Below are positions 36,223-44,650 of a DNA stretch of 64,000 nt, piece by piece. The notes below the pieces were generated by a model, which worked only from the letters and a program-made list of their open reading frames with translations, was not told where the DNA came from and made no database searches. This DNA comes from Tranquillimonas alkanivorans (GTDB taxonomy: Bacteria; Pseudomonadota; Alphaproteobacteria; Rhodobacterales; Rhodobacteraceae), in NCBI RefSeq assembly GCF_900115595.1, contig NZ_FOXA01000002.1:186001-250000 (forward strand), written 5' to 3'. A program made the translations under genes and the position numbers. Each line of letters begins with the position of its first letter. The first letter of the stretch is position 1.

Positions 36223-37575
36223 ATGAAACCGACATCTTCCATCGTCACGCGGGCGCTGACCTGCACGGTGCTGACGGCGCTCGCCGCAGGGCCCGCCGCG
36301 GCCGACATCCGCTTCTGGACGACCGAGGAGCAGCCGGAGCGGCTGGAACGTCAGCAGGACTTGGCCGCCGCCTTCGAGGAGGAGACCGGCATCGCCGTCG
36401 AGGTGATCCCGGTGACCGAGTCCGAGCTCGGCACCCGCGCGACGGCCGCTTTCGCCGCCGGCGACCTGCCCGACGTCATCTATCACACGCTGCAATACGC
36501 GCTGCCCTGGGTCGAGGCGGGCATTCTGGACGTCGACGCGGCCACCGAGGTGATCGAGGCGCTGGGCCCGGACACCTTCGCCCCCGGTGCGCTGGATTTC
36601 GCCGCGACCGAGGACGGCTGGGCGGCCGTTCCGGTGGACGGCTGGACCCAGATGATCCTCTACCGCAAGGACCTGTTCGAGGAGAACGGGCTGGAGCCGC
36701 CGACAACCTATGCCGCGGTCGAGGCCGCCATCGAGGCGCTGCACAACCCGCCCGAGATGTTCGGCTTCGTGGCCGCCACCAAGGTGGACGAGAACTTCAT
36801 GAGCCAGGTGCTCGAGCACGTGTTCCTGGCCAACGGCGCCAGCCCGGTCGGGCCGGACGGCTTCACCGGCTTTGACGAGGCCCGGACGACGGAGGTTCTG
36901 GAGTTCTACAAGACGCTGGCCGAGGCATCGCCGCCGGGCGAGCTTTACTGGGACCAGTCGCGCACGCTCTATTTCGGGGGCGACGCCGCGATGATCATCT
37001 GGTCGCCCTTCATCCTGGACGAGCTCGCCGGCCTGCGCGACAGCGCGCCGCCGACCATCAACGATGATCCCACCTCGACCGAGCTTGCGTCGAAGACCGG
37101 GATCGTGACCAGCTTCTCGGGACCGTCCAATCCCGACGGCGCGGCCTGGGCCGACGTGCGCTACTTCGGGATCACAGTGGACGCCGACATCGACGAGGCG
37201 CAGCAGTTCGTCGAGTACTCGATGGGCGACGGCTACACCCAGACGCTCGCGATCGCGCCCGAGGGCAAGTTTCCCGTGCGCCGCGGGACGTCGGAAAACC
37301 CCGAGCAGTTCATCGAGGCGTGGTCCGAGCTTCCCGTAGGCGTGGACCGCAAGGCGCCGCTGTCCGAGCTTTACGACCCGGAGATGATCGACGAGATCGT
37401 CGCGGGCCTCGATACCGCGCAGCGTTGGGGCATCGAGGACGGCCAGCTCGCGCTGGCGTCCAAGATCATCAACAGCCAGGTCATCAATCGGGTGGTCCGC
37501 CAGTTCATCGACGGCGAGATCGAGGCATCCGAAGCCGTGGCGCGGATGAACGACGAACTGGCTTCGATCGAGTGA
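36223..37575 (+). CDS. ABC transporter sugar-binding protein
   Basis: A 450-residue periplasmic solute-binding protein of the carbohydrate (family 1) group. The signal peptide ends near residue 26 (AGPAAAD). It has typical stretches: IRFWTTEEQ after cleavage, AAFAAGDLPDVIYH, VDGWTQMILYRKDLFEENGL. Length is normal. It is the first transporter gene after the LacI regulator and feeds the two permeases and the MalK-type ATPase downstream. The ligand is inferred from the co-operonic glycoside hydrolase. Confidence 0.9.
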   Translation: MKPTSSIVTRALTCTVLTALAAGPAAADIRFWTTEEQPERLERQQDLAAAFEEETGIAVEVIPVTESELGTRATAAFAAGDLPDVIYHTLQYALPWVEAGILDVDAATEVIEALGPDTFAPGALDFAATEDGWAAVPVDGWTQMILYRKDLFEENGLEPPTTYAAVEAAIEALHNPPEMFGFVAATKVDENFMSQVLEHVFLANGASPVGPDGFTGFDEARTTEVLEFYKTLAEASPPGELYWDQSRTLYFGGDAAMIIWSPFILDELAGLRDSAPPTINDDPTSTELASKTGIVTSFSGPSNPDGAAWADVRYFGITVDADIDEAQQFVEYSMGDGYTQTLAIAPEGKFPVRRGTSENPEQFIEAWSELPVGVDRKAPLSELYDPEMIDEIVAGLDTAQRWGIEDGQLALASKIINSQVINRVVRQFIDGEIEASEAVARMNDELASIE

Positions 37576-37628
37576 GGCTGGTGCCGCGCGCGCTTCGGCC
37601 CGCGCGGCCCATCAAGGGAGAGAGCGCG

Positions 37629-38861
37629 ATGACCGAAGCCATTCCGCCAAAGGGCGCCGGACCGCTGGCGCGCCGTGAGGCGCGGCTGGCGTGGGGTTTG
37701 CTTCTGCCCACGATCGCCATCGTCTCGGCGGTGGTGGTTGTGCCGTTGCTCGCGATCTTCTGGATCTCGGTCAAGCCCATCGGGCTGGCCGACCTGCGCC
37801 CGCCCGCCCCGGTTGTGCGCGAGAACCTGCGCGGGGAGGGCGAGGACCTTCGCGTGCAGTACCGGCTCAGGAATTCGTCGCGCGACGTGGCGATCAGCGG
37901 GGTGACGCTATCGGATTCGCTACCCAAGGGACTTACGGTGCGCGAGCCAGATGCGCGCTGCGAGGTCGAGGGGACGGCCGTGTTCTGCGACCTCGGCGAC
38001 CTTGAGCCGGGCGGACGGCACGAGATCGAGATATTCGTCACCGCCGAAACTGCGACCGACCCGCTGGGCGATCTTGCCGAGGCGAGCCCGCCGCGCCTGA
38101 CCGGGGATGCGCCGAACGTGCTGACCAACTTCGTGTTCACGTTCGAGAACTTCATCCGCATCTTCGACGGTGGCGAGTTCTGGGGCGTGCTGGGCGTCAC
38201 GCTGTTCTACGCCGTCTTCGGCACCATCGGCGCACTCGTCGTCGGGCTGTTCGCGGCCTTGCTTCTCGATACCTCGTTCCGCGGGCAGGGTGTGCTGCGC
38301 GGTCTCTACCTGTTTCCCTACGTCGCGCCCGTTATTGCTGTGGCGTTCACCTGGGTCATCCTGTTCGACCCGTTCTCGGGGTCGGCCAACGCGCTGTTGC
38401 TGCGGATGGGCGTGACCGAGAGCGCAATCAACTTCTTCGGAGACCGGCCGCTCGCCCTGATCATGGTGACGGTGTTCGAGATCTGGCGCTACTTCCCGCT
38501 GTCGTTCCTGTTCATCCTGGCGCGAATGCAGTCGATCCCCGAGGACATGTACGAGGCGGCCGACATGGACGGCGCGTCTCCGTTCCAGAAGTTCTGGTAC
38601 CTGTCGCTGCCGCAGCTTCTCGGGATCCTGTCTGTCCTGTTCCTGCTGCGCTTCATCTGGACCTTCAACAAGTTCGACGACATCTTCCTGCTGACCGGCG
38701 GCAACGCGGGCACCCGCACGCTGACCGTCAACGTCTATGAGCAGGCCTTCGCGGTCTCGAACATCGGCGCGGGGGCCGCTGTGGCGGTGGTGATCTTCGC
38801 CTGCCTGCTGCTGTTCTCGGTAATCTTCTTCAAGGTGCTCAGCCGGGAGGAGGGGCTATGA
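37629..38861 (+). CDS. ABC sugar permease (MalF type) with a periplasmic DUF11-like insertion
   Basis: A 410-residue inner-membrane permease. Helix 1 (about 22-48) is followed not by the next helix but by about 110 periplasmic residues (52-160) that read like a DUF11/Ig-like beta domain (VTLSDSLPKGLTV, then CEVEGTAVFCDLGDL with C111 and C120, then HEIEIFVTAE). The normal core follows, with the ATPase-contact EAA loop MYEAADMDGASPFQKFWYLS. ATGA overlap joins it to the second permease. The ordinary MalF large periplasmic loop sits at a different place in the protein. Confidence 0.85.
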   Translation: MTEAIPPKGAGPLARREARLAWGLLLPTIAIVSAVVVVPLLAIFWISVKPIGLADLRPPAPVVRENLRGEGEDLRVQYRLRNSSRDVAISGVTLSDSLPKGLTVREPDARCEVEGTAVFCDLGDLEPGGRHEIEIFVTAETATDPLGDLAEASPPRLTGDAPNVLTNFVFTFENFIRIFDGGEFWGVLGVTLFYAVFGTIGALVVGLFAALLLDTSFRGQGVLRGLYLFPYVAPVIAVAFTWVILFDPFSGSANALLLRMGVTESAINFFGDRPLALIMVTVFEIWRYFPLSFLFILARMQSIPEDMYEAADMDGASPFQKFWYLSLPQLLGILSVLFLLRFIWTFNKFDDIFLLTGGNAGTRTLTVNVYEQAFAVSNIGAGAAVAVVIFACLLLFSVIFFKVLSREEGL

Positions 38862-40060
38862 CACTGCTGCGCAACGGATACGTCACCGGCGCTGTGCTGG
38901 GGGCGCTCTGGACCTTCACGATGGCGGTGATGGTTGCGGTGGCGATGTCCTTCGTCACCGGCGACGCATTCCGCCCGTCGCTTCTGCTGTCGCTGGGCCT
39001 TGGCGCGCTGGCCGGCGGAGCCTCGATCCACGGCCGAGCAATCGCGATGGGTGCGGCGGGGGTGCTGGCGGCCCTCGGTCTGCTGGGCGCAGGGCCGGTG
39101 CAGACGGCCGAGACCGGTCCGCTCGCCGCGGTGATGGCGCACGTTGCGCTGGCGGCGGCGACGGGTGCGGGGTTGGTGAAGATACTCGTGGGTGCGCGGG
39201 CCGGGCCGCTGACCCGGCACGAGTTCGAGGCGGCGGTGATCTGTTTCCTGACCGGCTTCGGCTACGTGTTCTTTACCGCGATCGTGGCCATCCCGTTCTA
39301 CGTGATGGTGATGACGAGCCTGAAGAACCAGCAGCAACTGGTTCAGAATCCTCTGGATTTTTCGCTGGACCTGTCGCGGGGATGGGGCCTGTTCGACAGC
39401 TATGTCGAGCTGATGACGACGTTCAACTTCGGCTCCTACCTCTGGACCAGCTTCTTCGTCTCGATCCTGACGGTCGCGCTGACGCTGGCATTCTCGATCC
39501 CCGGGGCCTATGCGGTCGCCCGGCTTCGGTTCCGTGGTGCGGCAGTGTTCTCGCGCTCGATCCTGCTAATCTACATGGTGCCGATGATCGTCCTCGCTCT
39601 GCCCATCTACATCGGTTACTCGATGGTGGGCCTGCGCAACTCGATCCTCGGGATCGTGCTGATCTATCCGGTCACGACCATCCCCGTCGCCCTCTACATG
39701 CTGCAGGGCTATTTCCGGGGCCTGCCCGCCGAGGTCGAGGAGGCCGGCCTGATGGACGGGCTTTCGCGGCTACAAGTCATCTGGAAGATCACACTGCCCC
39801 TGTCGCTGCCCGCACTGGCAAGCGTGTCGCTCTACGTCTTCATGATCGCCTGGAACGAGTTCCTGCTGGCGTTCATGCTGCTCGACGACCCGTCGAAGTT
39901 CACGCTCACGCGAGGGATCGCCTCACTGAACTCGTCCGAGATCCCGCGCCAGCACCTGATGGCCGGCTCGGTCATCGCGACCGTCCCGATCATGGCGATC
40001 TTTCTTGGGCTCGAGCGGTTCATGACGCGCGGCCTTACGGCGGGATCGGTGAAGGGATGA
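38858..40060 (+). CDS. ABC sugar permease (MalG type) with an N-terminal membrane extension
   Basis: A 400-residue permease; the family is usually about 280. The first 120 residues add roughly four hydrophobic segments (10-32, 41-56, 61-78, 88-108) before the standard domain, whose first helix starts near residue 128. The EAA loop EVEEAGLMDGLSRLQVIWKI and the C-terminal GSVKG are typical of MalG. The start overlaps the upstream permease stop (ATGA). The extension, like the insert in its partner, is unusual. Confidence 0.87.
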   Translation: MTLLRNGYVTGAVLGALWTFTMAVMVAVAMSFVTGDAFRPSLLLSLGLGALAGGASIHGRAIAMGAAGVLAALGLLGAGPVQTAETGPLAAVMAHVALAAATGAGLVKILVGARAGPLTRHEFEAAVICFLTGFGYVFFTAIVAIPFYVMVMTSLKNQQQLVQNPLDFSLDLSRGWGLFDSYVELMTTFNFGSYLWTSFFVSILTVALTLAFSIPGAYAVARLRFRGAAVFSRSILLIYMVPMIVLALPIYIGYSMVGLRNSILGIVLIYPVTTIPVALYMLQGYFRGLPAEVEEAGLMDGLSRLQVIWKITLPLSLPALASVSLYVFMIAWNEFLLAFMLLDDPSKFTLTRGIASLNSSEIPRQHLMAGSVIATVPIMAIFLGLERFMTRGLTAGSVKG

Positions 40061-40121
40061 CGAAGAACGCGGCGCAAATTCGCCCTCGGCAAGAGCGCCC
40101 GGATTTCGCGGAAGGAAAGTC

Positions 40122-41360
40122 ATGACAGATCGCGACCTGGACGAAACCGCCCGCGCCATCCTGCGCGCCAACGACCGCGGCGGCTACACCATCCCGACCG
40201 GCGGCCTCTATCCCTTTCAATGGAACTGGGACTCGGCCTTCGCGGCCTGGGGCTTCTCGACCTTCGATCCCGGCCGGGGCTGGGACGAGCTCGACACCCT
40301 GTTTGCGGCCCAGTGGGTCACCGGCATGGTCCCGCACATCATCTTCCACAAGGAAGACGCCGGCTACTTCCCTGGAGCCGATGTCTGGGCCACCGGGGCG
40401 ACGCCGCCGTCCTCGGGCATCTCGCAGCCGCCGGTCGCAGCCATCCTCGCGCGACGGATGCACGAGGCGACCGGAGATACCGAGCGGCTGCGCGCACTCT
40501 ACCCCAAGCTGTTGGCGTGGCATCGCTGGTGGCGAGACTGGCGGTGTCCGAATGGCGTTGCCTGCGTCACGCATCCATGGGAATCGGGGCGGGACAACTG
40601 CCCCGACTGGGACCTCGGCATGGCACGGGTCGATACCAGCGACGTCGGCGAATACACGCGCCGCGACACCGGCCACGTTGACGCCTCGATGCGGCCAGGG
40701 AAAGAGGACTACGACCGCTATATCGCGATCGTGCAGTTCGGTCGCGCCTGCGGCTGGGACCAAGAGACGATCCTGCGCGACGGGCCGTTCCTGATGGGCG
40801 ACCCGGCGATCACCTTCATCCTGATCCGGGCCAACCGCGATCTTGCTGCCATCGCCCGCGTCCTGGGCGAGGACGACAGCTCACCCCTGCGATGGGCCGA
40901 CGACCTTGAAGCCGCGCTGCCCTGGCTGTGGTCGGACGCGCTTCAGGCCTACGTCGCGCGCGACGTCGCGACCGGCTCGTTCGCCTCGGCCATTTCGTCC
41001 GGCGCGGCGCTGGGGCTGCTGGCGGGGGTCGAAAACGCGGCGATGGAGGCGCGGCTTGCGCGGATCTGGGACAGCGTGCGGTACGGCATCCCGTCGAACG
41101 ATCCCGCCGCCGATAGTTTCGACCCCCGACGCTACTGGCGCGGGCCGACCTGGCCCGTGGTGAACGCGCTGATCGCCATCGGCCTGCAAAGCGCCGGCCG
41201 TGTCGAGGAAGAACGCAGGCTGCGCCGCGAGACGGCCGAGCTGATCCGCCAGGGCGGCTTCTTCGAGTACTTCGACCCGCTCGATGGCACGGCGTGCGGA
41301 GGCGACAACTTCACCTGGACGGCCGCCATCTGGCTGGCCTGGGCGAACGGAAAGGACTGA
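40122..41360 (+). CDS. MGH1-like glycoside hydrolase (GH63/trehalase-like alpha/alpha barrel)
   Basis: A 412-residue cytoplasmic hydrolase with an (alpha/alpha)6-barrel look. Typical stretches: YPFQWNWDSAFAAWGFSTFD at the N-terminal side, GMVPHIIFH, YFPGADVWATG, WESGRDNCPDWD and RRYWRGPTWPVVNALIAIGL. These match mannosylglycerate/glucosylglycerate-hydrolase-type proteins as I know the family. It lies between the permeases and the ATPase of one operon, so it probably splits the imported glycoside inside the cell. The exact sugar is inferred, not read. Confidence 0.8.
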   Translation: MTDRDLDETARAILRANDRGGYTIPTGGLYPFQWNWDSAFAAWGFSTFDPGRGWDELDTLFAAQWVTGMVPHIIFHKEDAGYFPGADVWATGATPPSSGISQPPVAAILARRMHEATGDTERLRALYPKLLAWHRWWRDWRCPNGVACVTHPWESGRDNCPDWDLGMARVDTSDVGEYTRRDTGHVDASMRPGKEDYDRYIAIVQFGRACGWDQETILRDGPFLMGDPAITFILIRANRDLAAIARVLGEDDSSPLRWADDLEAALPWLWSDALQAYVARDVATGSFASAISSGAALGLLAGVENAAMEARLARIWDSVRYGIPSNDPAADSFDPRRYWRGPTWPVVNALIAIGLQSAGRVEEERRLRRETAELIRQGGFFEYFDPLDGTACGGDNFTWTAAIWLAWANGKD

Positions 41361-41364
41361 GCCG

Positions 41365-42411
41365 ATGGGCGCCATCGAACTGAACCGGATCGAGAAATGG
41401 TTCGGTGATCTGCAGGTGATCAAGGGGATCGACCTGGGCATCCGCGACGGCGAATTCGTCGTCTTCGTCGGCCCGTCGGGCTGCGGCAAGTCCACGCTTC
41501 TGCGGATGATCGGCGGTCTGGAAGAGATCAGCCGCGGCAACCTGGTGATCGACGGTCGCGACGTGACCAGCGACCCGCCCTCGAAGCGCGGCCTGTCGAT
41601 GGTGTTCCAGAGTTACGCGCTCTACCCGCACATGAGCGTGCGCGACAATATGGGTTTCTCGCTCAAAACCGCCGGTGCGCCCAAGTCCGAGATCGACGAG
41701 AAGGTGGGCGAGGCCGCACGGGTCCTCAAGCTCGAGGACTTTCTCGACCGGCGGCCCAAGGCGCTGTCGGGCGGGCAACGCCAGCGCGTCGCCATAGGGC
41801 GGTCGATCGTGCGCGATCCCACAGCGTTCCTCTTTGACGAGCCGCTGTCGAACCTCGACGCGGCGCTGCGGGTCGAGATGCGCTACGAGATCGCCAAGCT
41901 GCACCGCGCGCTGGGGCGCACGATGATCTATGTCACGCACGACCAGGTGGAGGCGATGACGCTGGCCGACCGCATCGTCGTTCTGGAGTACGGCACCATC
42001 GCGCAGGCGGGCACGCCGCGCGAGCTGTACGAGCGGCCCGCGAACCTTTTCGTGGCCGAGTTCATCGGCTCGCCGGCGATGAACATCCTGCCCTGCGGGG
42101 TCTCGGGCGGCCGCGTCGTCGTGTCGGGTGGGCGCCCGGTCGAGGTGCCGGTCACGGACGCGCCGGTGCGGCTGGGCGTGAGGCCCGAGCACCTGGCGCC
42201 CGCTGCGCCCGGCGAGGGCCTGGCCGATGCGACGGTCGAGGTGCTGGAGTATCTGGGCGCTGACACGTACCTGATCGTCGATGCCGGCGAGGTCGGGCGC
42301 ATCACGATCCGCGTCGCCGGAGAGCCCGGCGTGGCCGTGGGCGACCGCATCGGCATTCGTGCCACCGGCCCCGTTCACCTGTTCGACGCCGAGGGCCACG
42401 CCCTGCGCTGA
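41365..42411 (+). CDS. ABC sugar transporter ATP-binding protein (UgpC/MalK type)
   Basis: A 348-residue ATPase: Walker A GPSGCGKST, signature LSGGQRQRVAIGRS, Walker B TAFLFDEPLSNLDA and the H-loop YVTHDQVEAMT, followed by the C-terminal MalK-type OB-fold regulatory domain (LGVRPEHL). It energises the two permeases above. It starts four bases after the hydrolase stop. The operon ends here, 131 bases before a strong hairpin. Confidence 0.93.
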   Translation: MGAIELNRIEKWFGDLQVIKGIDLGIRDGEFVVFVGPSGCGKSTLLRMIGGLEEISRGNLVIDGRDVTSDPPSKRGLSMVFQSYALYPHMSVRDNMGFSLKTAGAPKSEIDEKVGEAARVLKLEDFLDRRPKALSGGQRQRVAIGRSIVRDPTAFLFDEPLSNLDAALRVEMRYEIAKLHRALGRTMIYVTHDQVEAMTLADRIVVLEYGTIAQAGTPRELYERPANLFVAEFIGSPAMNILPCGVSGGRVVVSGGRPVEVPVTDAPVRLGVRPEHLAPAAPGEGLADATVEVLEYLGADTYLIVDAGEVGRITIRVAGEPGVAVGDRIGIRATGPVHLFDAEGHALR

Positions 42412-42542
42412 AGGCCGACAATCAACGTGCCTTCGTGGCTGAATCCGTTGCCGTCCAGTGGCATGGGCGCGGCCGGCCCGGAACACCGCGATTCTGCTTG
42501 GTGGTGGGCCCGCGGCCGCTGTTTGGCTAGTCCTGCACAGTC

Positions 42543-42584
42543 GGCGGGAGGTCCGGTCGTGGCTGAACCACCGGACCTCCCGCC
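42543..42584. terminator. Long hairpin between the convergent sugar operon and tct operon
   Basis: A perfect 15-base stem, GGCGGGAGGTCCGGT at 42543-42557 with its complement at 42570-42584 and a 12-base loop. It lies 13 bases beyond the tctA stop and 131 bases beyond the ATPase stop. No T-run follows, so termination is inferred from position. Confidence 0.55.
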
Positions 42585-42597
42585 ATTGCGGGCGACG

Positions 42598-44139
42598 TCA
42601 GTCGCGCACGCCGCCTTCCGCGTCCCGCGCCATGCGCATCCGGCGGCGGATCAGTCCGCCGACGAGGATCGGCAGGACGAAGCCGATCACCGCGATGGTC
42701 CAGAGAAGGATCGTCAGTGGCGAGGAGATCAGCACCGAGTAGTCCCCGTTCGCGATATTCACCGCGCGGCGGAAGTTCACCTCCATCTCGTTGCCGAGAA
42801 GCGTGCCGAGGATCACGGGCACCAGGGGAACATCGAGCTTGCGCAGCACCCAGCCCATGACGCCGAAGCCGACCATCACCATCAGGTCGAAGCTCGAGCC
42901 CGAGATGCCGTAGATCCCGACGAAGGAGATCATGGCGACGATGGGCATCAGGATGCGCGGCGGCACCAGCAGGACGCGGGTGAACAGCCCGACCATCGGG
43001 ATGTTCATCGCCAGCAGCATGACGTTTCCGATGAAGAGCGCCGCGATAAGGCCCCATACAACGTCCGGATTCTGCGTGAACAGAAGCGGCCCCGGCGTGA
43101 TGTTGAGCGCCAGCAGCACGGCGAGAAGAACCGCCGTGGTTCCCGAGCCGGGCACGCCGAGCGCCAGCATCGGGACCAGCGCGCCACCGGCGGCAGCGTT
43201 GTTGCCCGTCTCGGGCGCGGCCACCCCGCGCGGGTCGCCTTTTCCGAACGTGCCCTTGCGGTCGACCAGCCGCTTTTCCATCGAGTACGAGATGAACGAG
43301 CCCAGCGACGCGCCCGCCCCGGGAAGGACGCCGGCGACGAAGCCCAGCACCGTCGTGCGGCCCATGGTCGGGATGCATGACCGTATCAGGCTCCACGTCG
43401 GGACGATCCGCCCGATCACCATCTTCGGCTTGGTCGAAATGTCCTGGTCCGTGCCCCGATGCTCGAGGAAGATGAACACCTCGGACAGCGCGAAAAGGCC
43501 CACGATGGCGACGAGGAAGTCGATGCCGTCGTAAAGGTGCACCTCGCCGAAGGTGAAGCGGGGCACGCCCGTCTGGGTGTCGACGCCGATCATGGCGAGG
43601 CCCAGCCCCAGGGCCGCGGCGAAGGCCGATTTCGCCTGGTTTGTGGACGAGATGCCGCCGAGCGTTGCGAAGGCCAGGGCGAACAGCGCGAAGTATTCCG
43701 CCGGCCCAAACAGGAGCGCGACCTTGACGAGCTGCGGCGCCAGCAGCACGAGCCCCCAGGTGGCGAAGAACGCGCCGACGAACGACGCGATGCCCGACAG
43801 CGCCAGCGCCTCTCCGGCGCGTCCCTGCTGTGCCATCGGATAGCCGTCGAGGCAGGTCATCATCGCCGGTTCGTCCCCGGGGATGTTCAGCAGGATCGAG
43901 CTGATCCGTCCGCCATACATCGCGCCGTAATAGACCGAGGTCAGCAGGATGAGCGACGGCGTCGCGCCCAGCCCGAGGGTGAAGGCCAGCGGGATCAGGA
44001 TGGCCACGCCGTTCGAGGGGCCGAGACCGGGCAGCGCGCCCATGATCGTGCCCAGAAAGCAGCCCATCAGCGCCAGCGCGAGGTTCTGCCAGGTCAGTGC
44101 GACGGCGAAACCGTCGGCGAGGTTCGACATCAGTTCCAT
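42598..44139 (-). CDS. tctA: Tripartite tricarboxylate transporter, large permease TctA
   Basis: A 513-residue inner-membrane protein with about twelve helices. The TctA hallmark GALPGLGPSNGVAILIPL is near residues 34-51, and a second internal copy of the motif is VLPGAGASLGSFISYSMEK. With TctB and the periplasmic TctC it imports a carboxylate using an ion gradient. It is the third gene of tctC-tctB-tctA. The substrate could be citrate, tartrate or an aromatic acid. Confidence 0.93.
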   Translation of the reverse strand: MELMSNLADGFAVALTWQNLALALMGCFLGTIMGALPGLGPSNGVAILIPLAFTLGLGATPSLILLTSVYYGAMYGGRISSILLNIPGDEPAMMTCLDGYPMAQQGRAGEALALSGIASFVGAFFATWGLVLLAPQLVKVALLFGPAEYFALFALAFATLGGISSTNQAKSAFAAALGLGLAMIGVDTQTGVPRFTFGEVHLYDGIDFLVAIVGLFALSEVFIFLEHRGTDQDISTKPKMVIGRIVPTWSLIRSCIPTMGRTTVLGFVAGVLPGAGASLGSFISYSMEKRLVDRKGTFGKGDPRGVAAPETGNNAAAGGALVPMLALGVPGSGTTAVLLAVLLALNITPGPLLFTQNPDVVWGLIAALFIGNVMLLAMNIPMVGLFTRVLLVPPRILMPIVAMISFVGIYGISGSSFDLMVMVGFGVMGWVLRKLDVPLVPVILGTLLGNEMEVNFRRAVNIANGDYSVLISSPLTILLWTIAVIGFVLPILVGGLIRRRMRMARDAEGGVRD

Positions 44140-44148
44140 TGTGTCTCC

Positions 44149-44580
44149 TCAGAAACCGAAGGGGCCACGGGCCAAGCTCAGGCCCAGCAGAAGCCGGAAG
44201 ACGACGTAGATGCCGACCGACGTGCCTATGCCGATCACCACGCTCTCCAGCGGCCGCGACCCGAGCCGCCAGGTCAGGTACGTGGCGGCGAGGGCGGTCG
44301 AGATGACGAAGCCGAGTTCCGGCAATACCTGTGCATAGGCGAACAGAACCAGCACGGCGAAGCCGATCTCGGCGAGCCGTCCCGCGCGGGGCCAGTGCGG
44401 CTCGGGGTCCGGCTTCAGCAGGAAGTAGATCGACGATAATCCCATGACGGCGGCGATGATGTAGGGAAACATCTTCGGCCCCACCGCATCGGTCAGAAAG
44501 CTCTCCTGGATGACCGACGCCTGCCAGGCGTAGAAGACGGCGAGGATCAGCCCGATCCCGCCGAAGATCCGGTCGCTCAT
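44149..44580 (-). CDS. tctB: Tripartite tricarboxylate transporter, small permease TctB
   Basis: A 143-residue membrane protein with four hydrophobic segments beginning MSDRIFGGIGLILAVFYAW, the usual TctB layout. Sequence conservation in this family is low; position between tctC and tctA makes the call. The start is the ATG at 44580; longer frames upstream run into tctC. Confidence 0.88.
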   Translation of the reverse strand: MSDRIFGGIGLILAVFYAWQASVIQESFLTDAVGPKMFPYIIAAVMGLSSIYFLLKPDPEPHWPRAGRLAEIGFAVLVLFAYAQVLPELGFVISTALAATYLTWRLGSRPLESVVIGIGTSVGIYVVFRLLLGLSLARGPFGF

Positions 44581-44610
44581 GCGAACTCCTCTCGGATGTA
44601 TGCGAAGGGT

Positions 44611-44637
44611 GGCGCTTCCGGCCGGGCCGGAAGCGCC
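44611..44637 (-). promoter_or_regulatory. Intercistronic hairpin between tctC and tctB
   Basis: GGCGCTTCCGG (44611-44621) pairs with CCGGAAGCGCC (44627-44637): an eleven-base stem and five-base loop, just after the tctC stop. Such hairpins often protect binding-protein mRNA and lower expression of the permease genes; there is no T-run. Confidence 0.6.
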
Positions 44638-44650
44638 TGGCGCGACAGGT

